Assembly: GCA_900551345.1 (NCBI GenBank)
Contig: URVP01000084.1
Coordinates: 1 to 6,383, forward strand
Length of the DNA: 6,383 nucleotides
Direction of reading: 5' to 3'
DNA from: an uncultured Eubacteriales bacterium
GTDB taxonomy: Bacteria; Bacillota; Clostridia; Monoglobales; UMGS1388
Shown: positions 1 through 5,359 of the stretch, in pieces
How the letters are laid out: every line of letters begins with the position of its first letter
How positions within the stretch are numbered: position 1 is the stretch's first letter
Made by a program: the position numbers and the translations under genes
The notes under the pieces: generated by a model
What the model saw: only the letters and a program-made list of their open reading frames with translations
What the model was told of the DNA's origin: nothing
The model's database searches: none

Positions 1-431
1 CCCCAGCATATATGAAAGGTTGAGGTGACATGCGTTTTTGTCCATTCCATAATTTGGCAAAGTTCCTGCCAGTAGTCAACTTGTTCAAACTCAAGCTTTT
101 CAACCGGAGCGCCGGTAATAATCATGCCATCATATTTGGTGTCGATAACTTCATCGAATGTTTTATAAAAAGAAAGCAAATGCTCTTGTGAAGTATTTTT
201 TGATTTGTGGCTGGACATATTTATAAGGTCCACATCAACTTGCAGCGGCGTGTTACCGATAAGGCGCAAGAGCTGAGTTTCAGTAACAATTTTAGTAGGC
301 ATCAGATTAAGTATTGCTATTTTAAGAGGACGAATATCCTGCCGCATTGCCCTTTTTTCGGTCATGACAAAAATGTTTTCATTTTTTAATGTTTGAGCCG
401 CAGGCAGCTCATTGCTTATTTTAATAGGCAC
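1..431 (-). CDS. metA: Homoserine O-acetyltransferase MetA (partial, C-terminal half outside window)
   Basis: MetA transfers an acyl group from acyl-CoA to the hydroxyl of L-homoserine, the first committed step of methionine synthesis in the cytoplasm. The visible 143 codons read like the family throughout: the N-terminal MPIKI start, the block around ENIFVMTEKRA, RPLKIAILNLMPTKIVTETQLLRL, ITGAPVE and finally FHICWG, where the gene leaves the window. Cys142 of that last motif is the expected catalytic nucleophile, and its number agrees with the E. coli enzyme when translation starts at the GTG at 431. Residue 111 is Glu, which in this family marks acetyl-CoA rather than succinyl-CoA use (Gly in the E. 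coli succinyltransferase), so acetyltransferase is the better call. Another in-frame GTG lies two codons upstream at 437, only three bases from the AGGAGG at 441-446. The GTG at 431 has nine bases of spacing and fits the family N-terminus. The catalytic His/Glu region is not visible. Confidence 0.95.
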   Translation of the reverse strand, partial: MPIKISNELPAAQTLKNENIFVMTEKRAMRQDIRPLKIAILNLMPTKIVTETQLLRLIGNTPLQVDVDLINMSSHKSKNTSQEHLLSFYKTFDEVIDTKYDGMIITGAPVEKLEFEQVDYWQELCQIMEWTKTHVTSTFHICW

Positions 432-440
432 GGGCACAAT

Positions 441-446
441 CCTCCT
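441..446 (-). promoter_or_regulatory. Ribosome binding site of metA
   Basis: A perfect AGGAGG on the minus strand lies nine bases before the GTG at 431 but only three bases before the in-frame GTG at 437. It therefore supports the inner start codon, giving an N-terminus of MPIKI as in other MetA proteins. Confidence 0.75.
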
Positions 447-476
447 TTTATTATTATAAAAAATTTTATATTTAAT

Positions 477-505
477 ATTATATTCAATATATAACAAAAG
501 GTCAA
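477..505 (-). promoter_or_regulatory. Predicted sigma-A type promoter of metA
   Basis: On the minus strand TTGACC (505-500) is separated by exactly 17 bases from a perfect TATAAT (482-477). Transcription would start near 470, giving a leader of only about 40 bases. That is too short for an S-box or T-box riboswitch, so no RNA switch is seen upstream of this methionine gene. Inferred from sequence pattern only. Confidence 0.75.
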
Positions 506-575
506 GAGGAACATTAACAAAAAATAACAGATATAAAACAAAACATAATGAAAATAATATTAGAGAACGGAAAAA

Positions 576-620
576 TCGCAGACAGGCGAAGTCTAATCCT
601 CCGGACTTCACCGTCTGCGA
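576..620. repeat. Long imperfect inverted repeat (hairpin) in the metA/ytxH-like intergenic region
   Basis: The arms 576-593 and 604-620 pair over about 16 base pairs: TCGCAGAC (576-583) with GTCTGCGA (613-620), GG with CC, and GAAGTC (588-593) with GACTTC (604-609). There is one bulged A (584) and one C-A mismatch. The ten-base loop TAATCCTCCG contains a CCTCC anti-Shine-Dalgarno-like string. In the plus sense the hairpin sits 32 bases before the start of the YtxH-like gene. In the minus sense it is followed directly by TTTTT (575-571), the layout of an intrinsic terminator that would stop antisense transcription heading into metA. An in-frame ATG at 548 would make this stretch coding, but it has no ribosome binding site. 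Confidence 0.75.
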
Positions 621-652
621 AGCAACAAAAATACAGGAAAGGTCGATTTAAC

Positions 653-841
653 ATGACGAGTGCAGGAAGCTTTATTAAAGGAATGGCAACGGGCGTTGTT
701 ATCGGCGCAGGAATGTCAATGATGGTAAGCCCCATTGATAAGAAAGACATACGGCGTCTTGAAAAGAAAACCGACAGAATGTTTACAACAGTGGGCAACG
801 CTCTTGACAATATGCTCGACACAATGAGATACAACAGATAA
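653..841 (+). CDS. YtxH-like small membrane protein (62 aa)
   Basis: A short protein with an N-terminal glycine-rich hydrophobic segment (about residues 5-26, GMATGVVIGAGMSMMVSP) followed by a charged, probably helical tail (DKKDIRRLEKKTDRM). This arrangement is typical of YtxH-domain proteins, in which a single glycine-rich membrane helix ends at a P-x-(S/D)-x-K/R turn before a basic amphipathic helix. Their biochemical role is not defined; Bacillus YtxH is linked to general stress. I chose the ATG at 653 because AGGAAAGG (635-642) lies ten bases upstream. An in-frame ATG at 548 would add 35 residues but has no ribosome binding site, and the added part is encoded by the hairpin at 576-620, so it is probably leader. 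The gene is monocistronic: it is divergent from metA and closed by a strong terminator at 856-885. Family assignment rests on layout and composition, not on a catalytic motif. Confidence 0.75.
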   Translation: MTSAGSFIKGMATGVVIGAGMSMMVSPIDKKDIRRLEKKTDRMFTTVGNALDNMLDTMRYNR

Positions 842-855
842 ACTGATTAACCGGG

Positions 856-885
856 CAAAAAACCGCTAATGCGGTTTTTTGTTTT
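856..885 (+). terminator. Rho-independent terminator after the YtxH-like gene
   Basis: AAAAAACCGC (857-866) pairs with GCGGTTTTTT (871-880) around the tetraloop TAAT, and C856 can pair with G881. The U-rich 3' arm is followed by GTTTTA. The hairpin starts 15 bases after the stop codon. The A-run on the 5' side gives it potential in both directions, but no minus-strand gene lies on its right side to need it. Confidence 0.92.
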
Positions 886-958
886 ATACAGCAATTCTCC
901 TTATATCATAAGTCAATTTAAGATATTATGTTATTGCTTTTATGTCAAAAATATTGTA

Positions 959-967
959 TGATATAAT
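959..967 (+). promoter_or_regulatory. Extended -10 promoter of the M13 peptidase gene
   Basis: TGATATAAT matches the extended -10 form TGnTATAAT perfectly, with the -10 hexamer at 962-967. No good -35 hexamer is seen 16-18 bases upstream (TTTATG at 939-944 is the best), which is normal for extended -10 promoters. Transcription would start near 974, leaving a leader of about 70 bases. Confidence 0.65.
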
Positions 968-990
968 AAACACAGCACAAACGGTGTGTA

Positions 991-1011
991 ACAAGTCCAT
1001 TTACGACTTGT
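991..1011 (+). promoter_or_regulatory. Leader hairpin of the M13 peptidase gene
   Basis: ACAAGTC (991-997) and GACTTGT (1005-1011) form a perfect seven-pair stem with the loop CATTTAC. A competing pairing is possible between TGTAACA (987-993) and TGTTACA (1017-1023), which shares bases 991-993 with the first stem. The structure lies in the predicted 5' untranslated region, 17 bases before the purine-rich ribosome binding region. It is not followed by a T-run, so it is not a terminator. It could also be a palindromic operator in the DNA. No known riboswitch is recognised. Confidence 0.5.
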
Positions 1012-1042
1012 AGTTATGTTACAATAAAAGGGGAAAGGGTCG

Positions 1043-3445
1043 GTGAAAATGGTGAAAAAGCGACTTACGGCATTAATACTTGTATTTGTACTTATTTTAT
1101 CAGCATTACCCGCAGCGGCGGATACAGAGGAGTTCGCAAGCCGCTTATATACTGCCGAACAGTTTATCTATGCAATCGGAGTAAACAACCTTAAAGGTGC
1201 GGATGAATGCAACGCAGAATTTACAGATTGGCAGTCAATTGATAACGAGGACAAAGAAACCCTGCAAATTGCCTGTGCCAACGGAATACTCAGCGGGTAT
1301 GAGGACTCTACCATACGCCCATATGATAACATACTGCGCATAGAAGCCTTTGTTATGCTGGGCAGAGCGATTAAAGACCTGCCCCAAACAAACGAACCGC
1401 TGACCTTCAGCGACACTCCCGAATGGGCAAAAGACGATGTTGACAGGCTTTCTGCGGCAGGTATTATAAAAGGTGTTGAACCGGGCCTTTTAGGTGCAGA
1501 GGATTATATAACTCAGGAGCAAGTGTTAATCCTTGCAGACAGAATTGACTCAATATATACAACTATAGACAAAAAGGACGATTTTTACGAAGCCGTAAAT
1601 GCAAAATGGATTAGAAACAACAGTTTGCAGCCGGGTTATTTTGCGTGGTCAGCTCTCAGTGAAGCGGAAGAAAGAAAGAACCAAGATATCAAAGAAATAA
1701 TTATGAGCTATGCCGATGAACCCGAAGGAAGCATACGAAAAAAAGCATATGACTATTATCTTTCGGCAGCAGATATGGAAAAAAGAAATGCAGAGGGCGC
1801 TCAGCCTATAAAGCCTTATCTTGAAATGCTGGATGCAGCGAGAAGTACTTCTGACATACTTGAAGTTATGGCAAATATAGCAAAGGATAATTACATGTTC
1901 AGTCTGATTCCCGTATCCATAGGACCCGATGAACTTGATACAGATCATAGGGTAGTTACTCTTACGGCAGCAGACACGGGGATGAATGCATACTATCTTT
2001 TAGTTGATGAAAAAAGCTTTAATGCATTCAGAGAATATCTTCTTACCCTTTTCCGTCTGGCAGGCGAAGACGACGGAAATCTGGAGTCAAGAATAGATGA
2101 TGTACTTAATTTTGAAAAAACAATGGCGGCTTCGGCACTTAATTATTATGAATATTTAGAGTTTGAAAACAGATATAATGAATATACCCCTGATAGTTTT
2201 AAAGCAGAGTTTCAAAACATAGACCTTGAGCATTACTTCAACATTATGGGAATAGAGCTTCCAAATCGTTTTATTGTGGAAGAAAAACGGCAGATGAATG
2301 TGATAAACAGTTTTATGTCAGACGCATCCGCAAATCTGCTTAAAGACTATATAAAATCATGTCTTTTATGTGACTCAGCACAATTTTTATCACAAGACTT
2401 TATAAACGCACAGCAAAAATTCAGCGACAACTTTTTTACTGTAGAGGAAAAAACAAATCATGATGAAACCGCCTTACAGCATACTGATTCAATGTTTGGC
2501 ATGTTAATCGGAATAGATTATATGGATAAATTCTACAATGATGAAACAACACAGATAATTTCCGATATGACTCACGAGCTTATCGAAACATACATCAGCC
2601 GTATAAATGCTTTGGATTGGCTGAGCGACGAAACAAAAGAAAGTGCCGTTAAAAAGCTTGAAAATATGAAAATAAAAATCGGCGGTCCCGAAACCTTTAC
2701 CGATTATTATTCAAATGCGGATATACTGTCTGTGCAGCAGGGCGGCAATCTGTTTTACAATACGGCGAAAATAAGCAGTCAGATGTTTAAAGACGATGCA
2801 TCAAAAATAAATATCCCCATTGATCGTGATGAATGGCTGATCAGTCCTCAAACGGTTAACGCTTTTTATTCACCTACAAACAATGAGATTATTCTACCGG
2901 CAGGTATACTTCAAAGACCCATGTATTCCCCTGACTTTTCCTATGAGCAAACTTTAGGTGCAATAGGAACGGTAATCGCCCACGAGCTTTCCCATGCATT
3001 TGACAGTTCGGGCGCTCTATATGACGAAAAGGGAAATTACAAAAGTTGGTGGACGGAGGAAGACTTTAAGAGTTTTGAAGAGCTTTCTCAAAAAGTTATG
3101 GATCGTTACAGTAAAATTGAAGTGATTAAAGGTCAGTTTGTAAACGGAGAATATACTCTCAATGAAAATATAGCCGACTTGGGAGCCATGTCCTGCATAA
3201 TAGAAACTGCATCAAAACATGAAGGATTTAACTTTGACATGATGTTTGAAAGCTATGCAGCATCCTGGGCTGAGGTAATACCGGATGAGAACCTGATAAC
3301 AACACTTCTTCTTGATGAACATTCTCCATCAAAAGTGAGGGTTAATGCAGTATTGCAAAACTATGATAAATTTTACGAGACTTACGATATAAAAAGCTCC
3401 GACGGAATGTATCTTCCGCCGGAGGAGCGTGTATTCATATGGTAG
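1043..3445 (+). CDS. Secreted SLH-domain M13 family (neprilysin/PepO-like) zinc metallopeptidase
   Basis: An exported zinc endopeptidase predicted to be held at the cell surface. Residues 1-26 form a signal peptide: basic MKMVKKR, a hydrophobic core, and cleavage after ALPAAA. S-layer homology repeats follow: a partial one at about 34-50, then 60-110 (FTDW, ANGILSGYED, RIEAFVMLGRAI) and 122-168 (FSD, AAGIIKG, VLILADRI). The M13 domain begins near DDFYEAVNAKWI (179-190). Catalytic features are all present: NAFY (606-609), the zinc motif HELSH (647-651), ENIAD (707-712 region, third ligand Glu708 and Asp712), and His760/Arg766 of HSPSKVRVNA, matching neprilysin His711/Arg717 in spacing. The end, FIW, replaces the usual C-terminal CxxW, so the family's disulfide cysteine is absent. 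Two starts are possible: GTG at 1043 (AAGGGG nine bases upstream) or ATG at 1049 (AAAGGG nine bases upstream). Function is probably cleavage of extracellular peptides; the natural substrate is unknown. No plus-strand terminator is seen directly after it. Confidence 0.93.
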   Translation: MKMVKKRLTALILVFVLILSALPAAADTEEFASRLYTAEQFIYAIGVNNLKGADECNAEFTDWQSIDNEDKETLQIACANGILSGYEDSTIRPYDNILRIEAFVMLGRAIKDLPQTNEPLTFSDTPEWAKDDVDRLSAAGIIKGVEPGLLGAEDYITQEQVLILADRIDSIYTTIDKKDDFYEAVNAKWIRNNSLQPGYFAWSALSEAEERKNQDIKEIIMSYADEPEGSIRKKAYDYYLSAADMEKRNAEGAQPIKPYLEMLDAARSTSDILEVMANIAKDNYMFSLIPVSIGPDELDTDHRVVTLTAADTGMNAYYLLVDEKSFNAFREYLLTLFRLAGEDDGNLESRIDDVLNFEKTMAASALNYYEYLEFENRYNEYTPDSFKAEFQNIDLEHYFNIMGIELPNRFIVEEKRQMNVINSFMSDASANLLKDYIKSCLLCDSAQFLSQDFINAQQKFSDNFFTVEEKTNHDETALQHTDSMFGMLIGIDYMDKFYNDETTQIISDMTHELIETYISRINALDWLSDETKESAVKKLENMKIKIGGPETFTDYYSNADILSVQQGGNLFYNTAKISSQMFKDDASKINIPIDRDEWLISPQTVNAFYSPTNNEIILPAGILQRPMYSPDFSYEQTLGAIGTVIAHELSHAFDSSGALYDEKGNYKSWWTEEDFKSFEELSQKVMDRYSKIEVIKGQFVNGEYTLNENIADLGAMSCIIETASKHEGFNFDMMFESYAASWAEVIPDENLITTLLLDEHSPSKVRVNAVLQNYDKFYETYDIKSSDGMYLPPEERVFIW
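3391..3428 (-). terminator. Rho-independent terminator of the glycosyltransferase/Cys-rich operon, inside the M13 peptidase coding sequence
   Basis: Read on the minus strand, CTCCG (3424-3420) and CGGAA (3418-3414) pair with TTCCG (3407-3403) and CGGAG (3401-3397). There is one internal mismatch, a six-base loop, and a CTTTTTAT tail (3396-3389). It starts about 20 bases after the stop codon of the Cys-rich gene at 3447. On the plus strand the same DNA encodes the last residues of the peptidase (around SSDGMYLPPEE), and the hairpin has no T-run in that direction. Confidence 0.8.
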
Positions 3446-3446
3446 A

Positions 3447-3935
3447 TTAAAAGTCGATCTGCCGAGATAACTCAAACAAAAAGGTTTCCGTATCTTCAAA
3501 TCGAATAAGAAATTTAAATATATTTTCCACCCTTCTTACAAAACGGCGGTTAAGATCACTCACTTCAAGACGGCGAGCAAGAGGACACATGGCATTGGCT
3601 CTGGGATCCATAATTATCTTTAAATCGCCCTGTACGGTTATATAAGGGAAAAGCGGAAATATACGGCAAGCAAGAGGTCTTAGACTCCTATCACAGGGCG
3701 GTGTGCAAAGCGCAAGCGATGCATATACGCCCTTTTTATATTCAAAATCACTTTGGATTATTTTTAAGAACTCTGCATTTTCAAGTATTTTTTCCTCATA
3801 AGGGAAAAGATACATTCCCGTCTCTTCATCTCCCTCACAGCATGCTTTTCCGCATGCCTTGCCGCAATCCACATCAAGAGGAGTAACATTTTCAAGCATT
3901 TTATAGGCTCTTTTGTATATATCTACCGGGTTCAT
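3447..3935 (-). CDS. YkgJ/CxxCxxCC-like cysteine-rich protein, putative metal or Fe-S binding (162 aa)
   Basis: A soluble protein with no signal peptide or membrane segment. It has eight cysteines in a patterned layout: Cys24, Cys28, Cys32 and Cys33 (C-x3-C-x3-CC), then Cys77, Cys81 and Cys90 in CTPPC and RPLACRIFPLFPY, and Cys117. The RP-x-x-CR-x-FP segment after a CC-containing N-terminal cluster resembles the zinc- or iron-chelating YkgJ family (CxxCxxCC, Pfam PF03692), although the N-terminal spacing here is wider than the family name implies. Function in that family is not established; metal or cluster binding is inferred from the cysteines. The ATG overlaps the stop of the upstream glycosyltransferase gene as ATGA (3935-3932), with AAGGAG eight bases upstream (3949-3944), so translation is probably coupled. 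Its stop lies one base from the stop of the convergent peptidase gene, and the operon terminator follows within that gene. Confidence 0.78.
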   Translation of the reverse strand: MNPVDIYKRAYKMLENVTPLDVDCGKACGKACCEGDEETGMYLFPYEEKILENAEFLKIIQSDFEYKKGVYASLALCTPPCDRSLRPLACRIFPLFPYITVQGDLKIIMDPRANAMCPLARRLEVSDLNRRFVRRVENIFKFLIRFEDTETFLFELSRQIDF

Positions 3936-5047
3936 TGATTGGTCTCCTTTGCTTTTTGAACCTCTTTCAGCAATATATCGGCAAGTTTTTCTGCAGCATC
4001 CGGTTTGCCCAATAACTCCGCACTCCTGCGCATAAGTTCCAGCCGCTGAGGCTCAACGATAAGATGAAACAGACATTCATCAACAGGAAATGTTTTGCTG
4101 GCATACATTGCAACACCGTTATTAAGCAGGAATTCAAGATTACGCTCCTCCTGCCCGGGGATAGCACCTGCCGCTATTATGGGAAGTCCTTTAGCAAGAG
4201 CCTCACTGGTGGTAAGTCCGCCCGGCTTTGTTATAATACAATCGGCGGCACTCATAAACACTTCAACATTGTTTACATATCCATAGTTATAAACTCTTTT
4301 TTTTGTTTCAAGTTTATCAATATTTCTTTTGCTTCGCTTATTGCTGCCGCATATGGATACAATTTGAAAATCTGAATCCATCTTGTCCAGTTTTTTTATA
4401 GTGTTGGAAATTTTCCCATATCCCATACTGCCGCTCATCACAAGTATTGTAAGTTTATCTTCCAAGCCCAAAGTCCACCTAGCCTCGGCTTTATCCATAT
4501 AACTGCGGAACTTTCCTTGAATGGGTATTCCTATAGGCAGAATTTTTTCTACAGGCAGTCCTTTTTTTACCATCTGATTATTGAGCTGTTTTGCTGCGGT
4601 TACATAATAATCAAGAGTTGCATCCTCCCAAAAAGGATGTACGGTAAAATCAGTTACAACTCCCACCGTTACTGCATCCAGATTTTTAATTTGCGCAAGC
4701 ATCTGCGCTGCAAAGATATGTGTACACACTATAACATCGGGATCATATTCTGATATGTATTTTTTTAATTTTATTGCAAAAAGATTGTTGGTAACATATG
4801 CAAGGGGATGTTTACCTTCAGGGTCGCGCATTTCGGCGAGACGATAGAACTTGGAATATGCACTTTTAAGTTTCTTTGTAGTGATAAGATATCCTTTGTC
4901 GATCGTTTTTCCCAAAAGAGAGTTGATATATTCAAGCGTATCAAGTGTGCGGCACTCAAAGCCTCTTGTTTTAAGCGCCTCGGTAATTGCCATTGCGCAT
5001 TGATTGTGGCCCTGTCCCGCTTTTACCGAAAGTATAAGCGCTTTCAT
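3932..5047 (-). CDS. MGDG-synthase/UgtP-like glycosyltransferase (GT28), probable processive diacylglycerol glucosyltransferase
   Basis: A 371-residue enzyme of the monogalactosyldiacylglycerol synthase family, which transfers sugar from a UDP-sugar to diacylglycerol at the inner face of the membrane. The products are glycolipids and, in many Firmicutes, the lipoteichoic acid anchor. The N-terminal domain opens with ALILSVKAGQGHNQ, the GxGH-N/H loop (His14) typical of the family. It also contains VVTDFTVHPFWEDATLDYYVTAA, which is characteristic of UgtP-like proteins. The C-terminal GT-B half carries GSMGYGKI, GYVNNVEVFMSAAD, the nucleotide-sugar site KPGGLTTSEAL (Lys274 onward) and GAIPGQEERNLEFL. 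The ATG at 5047 is chosen because AAGGAGGG (5065-5058) is ten bases upstream. An upstream in-frame ATG at 5143 would add 32 residues translated through the promoter and leader. Sugar donor and number of sugars added cannot be read from sequence. It is the first gene of a two-gene unit with the Cys-rich protein. Confidence 0.92.
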   Translation of the reverse strand: MKALILSVKAGQGHNQCAMAITEALKTRGFECRTLDTLEYINSLLGKTIDKGYLITTKKLKSAYSKFYRLAEMRDPEGKHPLAYVTNNLFAIKLKKYISEYDPDVIVCTHIFAAQMLAQIKNLDAVTVGVVTDFTVHPFWEDATLDYYVTAAKQLNNQMVKKGLPVEKILPIGIPIQGKFRSYMDKAEARWTLGLEDKLTILVMSGSMGYGKISNTIKKLDKMDSDFQIVSICGSNKRSKRNIDKLETKKRVYNYGYVNNVEVFMSAADCIITKPGGLTTSEALAKGLPIIAAGAIPGQEERNLEFLLNNGVAMYASKTFPVDECLFHLIVEPQRLELMRRSAELLGKPDAAEKLADILLKEVQKAKETNQ

Positions 5048-5057
5048 TAGATAAAAT

Positions 5058-5065
5058 CCCTCCTT
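5058..5065 (-). promoter_or_regulatory. Ribosome binding site that sets the glycosyltransferase start
   Basis: AAGGAGGG on the minus strand lies ten bases before the ATG at 5047 and decides against the upstream in-frame ATG at 5143, which has no comparable site. Confidence 0.85.
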
Positions 5066-5101
5066 GTAGCTGGATGATAAAAAATTTTTGTAAGCATTAA
5101 C

Positions 5102-5107
5102 ATTATA
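5102..5107 (-). promoter_or_regulatory. Possible -10 element for the glycosyltransferase operon
   Basis: A perfect TATAAT on the minus strand (5107-5102) would place the transcription start near 5095 with a leader of about 48 bases. The hexamer 17 bases upstream (TATCAT, 5130-5125) is a poor -35, so this is a tentative call. Confidence 0.4.
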
Positions 5108-5176
5108 AAAAGGTTTTACATAGTATGATATTGAAAACAACATCTTGACAGCTTAATTAAAAGGAGTTGAACAATA

Positions 5177-5269
5177 ATGTCATGCAACTTTAAGAATATG
5201 GATTGCACTATCCTTTTCTTCGTAATCATCATTATCCTGTTGTTCTGCAATAACGACTGCGGCTGCTGA
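5177..5269 (+). CDS. 30-residue cysteine-rich single-pass membrane microprotein (unrecognised)
   Basis: A very small gene lies in the gap between two minus-strand genes. Its ATG is ten bases after a strong AAAAGGAG (5159-5166). The protein starts MSCNFKNMDC, has a purely hydrophobic centre TILFFVIIIILLF (residues 11-23), and ends CNNDCGC. There are five cysteines (3, 10, 24, 28, 30), placed on both sides of the membrane helix. A rho-independent terminator follows at 5330-5359. The combination of good ribosome binding site, membrane-helix composition, clustered cysteines and its own terminator supports a real gene despite the length. Firmicute genomes hold many short hydrophobic Cys- or Gly-rich proteins, some of them sporulation-associated (YjcZ-like), but I cannot assign this one to a family. 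No good sigma-A promoter is seen: TATGAT (5124-5129) lacks a -35, and CATAGTAT (5119-5126) only loosely resembles mother-cell sigma sites. Confidence 0.7.
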   Translation: MSCNFKNMDCTILFFVIIIILLFCNNDCGC

Positions 5270-5329
5270 ATTATATAAATCAGCAAACCTAAACATATGA
5301 ACATTAAACTGCCAAAGATTTTTAATAGG

Positions 5330-5359
5330 CAGGCAGGCGTTTTACGCTTGCCTGTTTTT
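5330..5359 (+). terminator. Rho-independent terminator of the 30-aa gene, overlapping the 3' end of rdgB
   Basis: CAGGCAGGCG (5330-5339) pairs with CGCTTGCCTG (5345-5354) over ten pairs including one G-U, around the loop TTTTA, and is followed by TTTTTC. The orientation serves plus-strand transcripts. The 3' arm and T-run are also the last codons of rdgB on the minus strand, whose stop is at 5344-5342. In the minus direction no T-run follows the stem, so it is a poor terminator for rdgB. Confidence 0.88.

Noticed and set aside
432..476. A methionine riboswitch (S-box) or T-box in the metA leader
   Set aside because: The predicted leader is about 40 bases, AT-rich and without stems, much too short for either class.
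548..652. N-terminal extension of the YtxH-like protein from the ATG at 548
   Set aside because: It has no ribosome binding site before 548, the stretch is occupied by the long hairpin, and the ATG at 653 has a good site and gives a normal YtxH-like N-terminus.
514..834. A 106-codon open frame on the minus strand opposite the YtxH-like gene
   Set aside because: It is a shadow of the plus-strand gene and its hairpin, with no ribosome binding site or family resemblance.
5048..5143. N-terminal extension of the glycosyltransferase from the ATG at 5143
   Set aside because: The extra residues do not look like the family, and AAGGAGGG at 5065-5058 directly serves the ATG at 5047, where the family-typical N-terminus begins.
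5145..5150. A perfect TTGACA as -35 of a promoter for the 30-aa gene
   Set aside because: No -10 hexamer lies 16-18 bases downstream, and a start from it would fall at or after the ribosome binding site, so it cannot drive this gene in the usual way.
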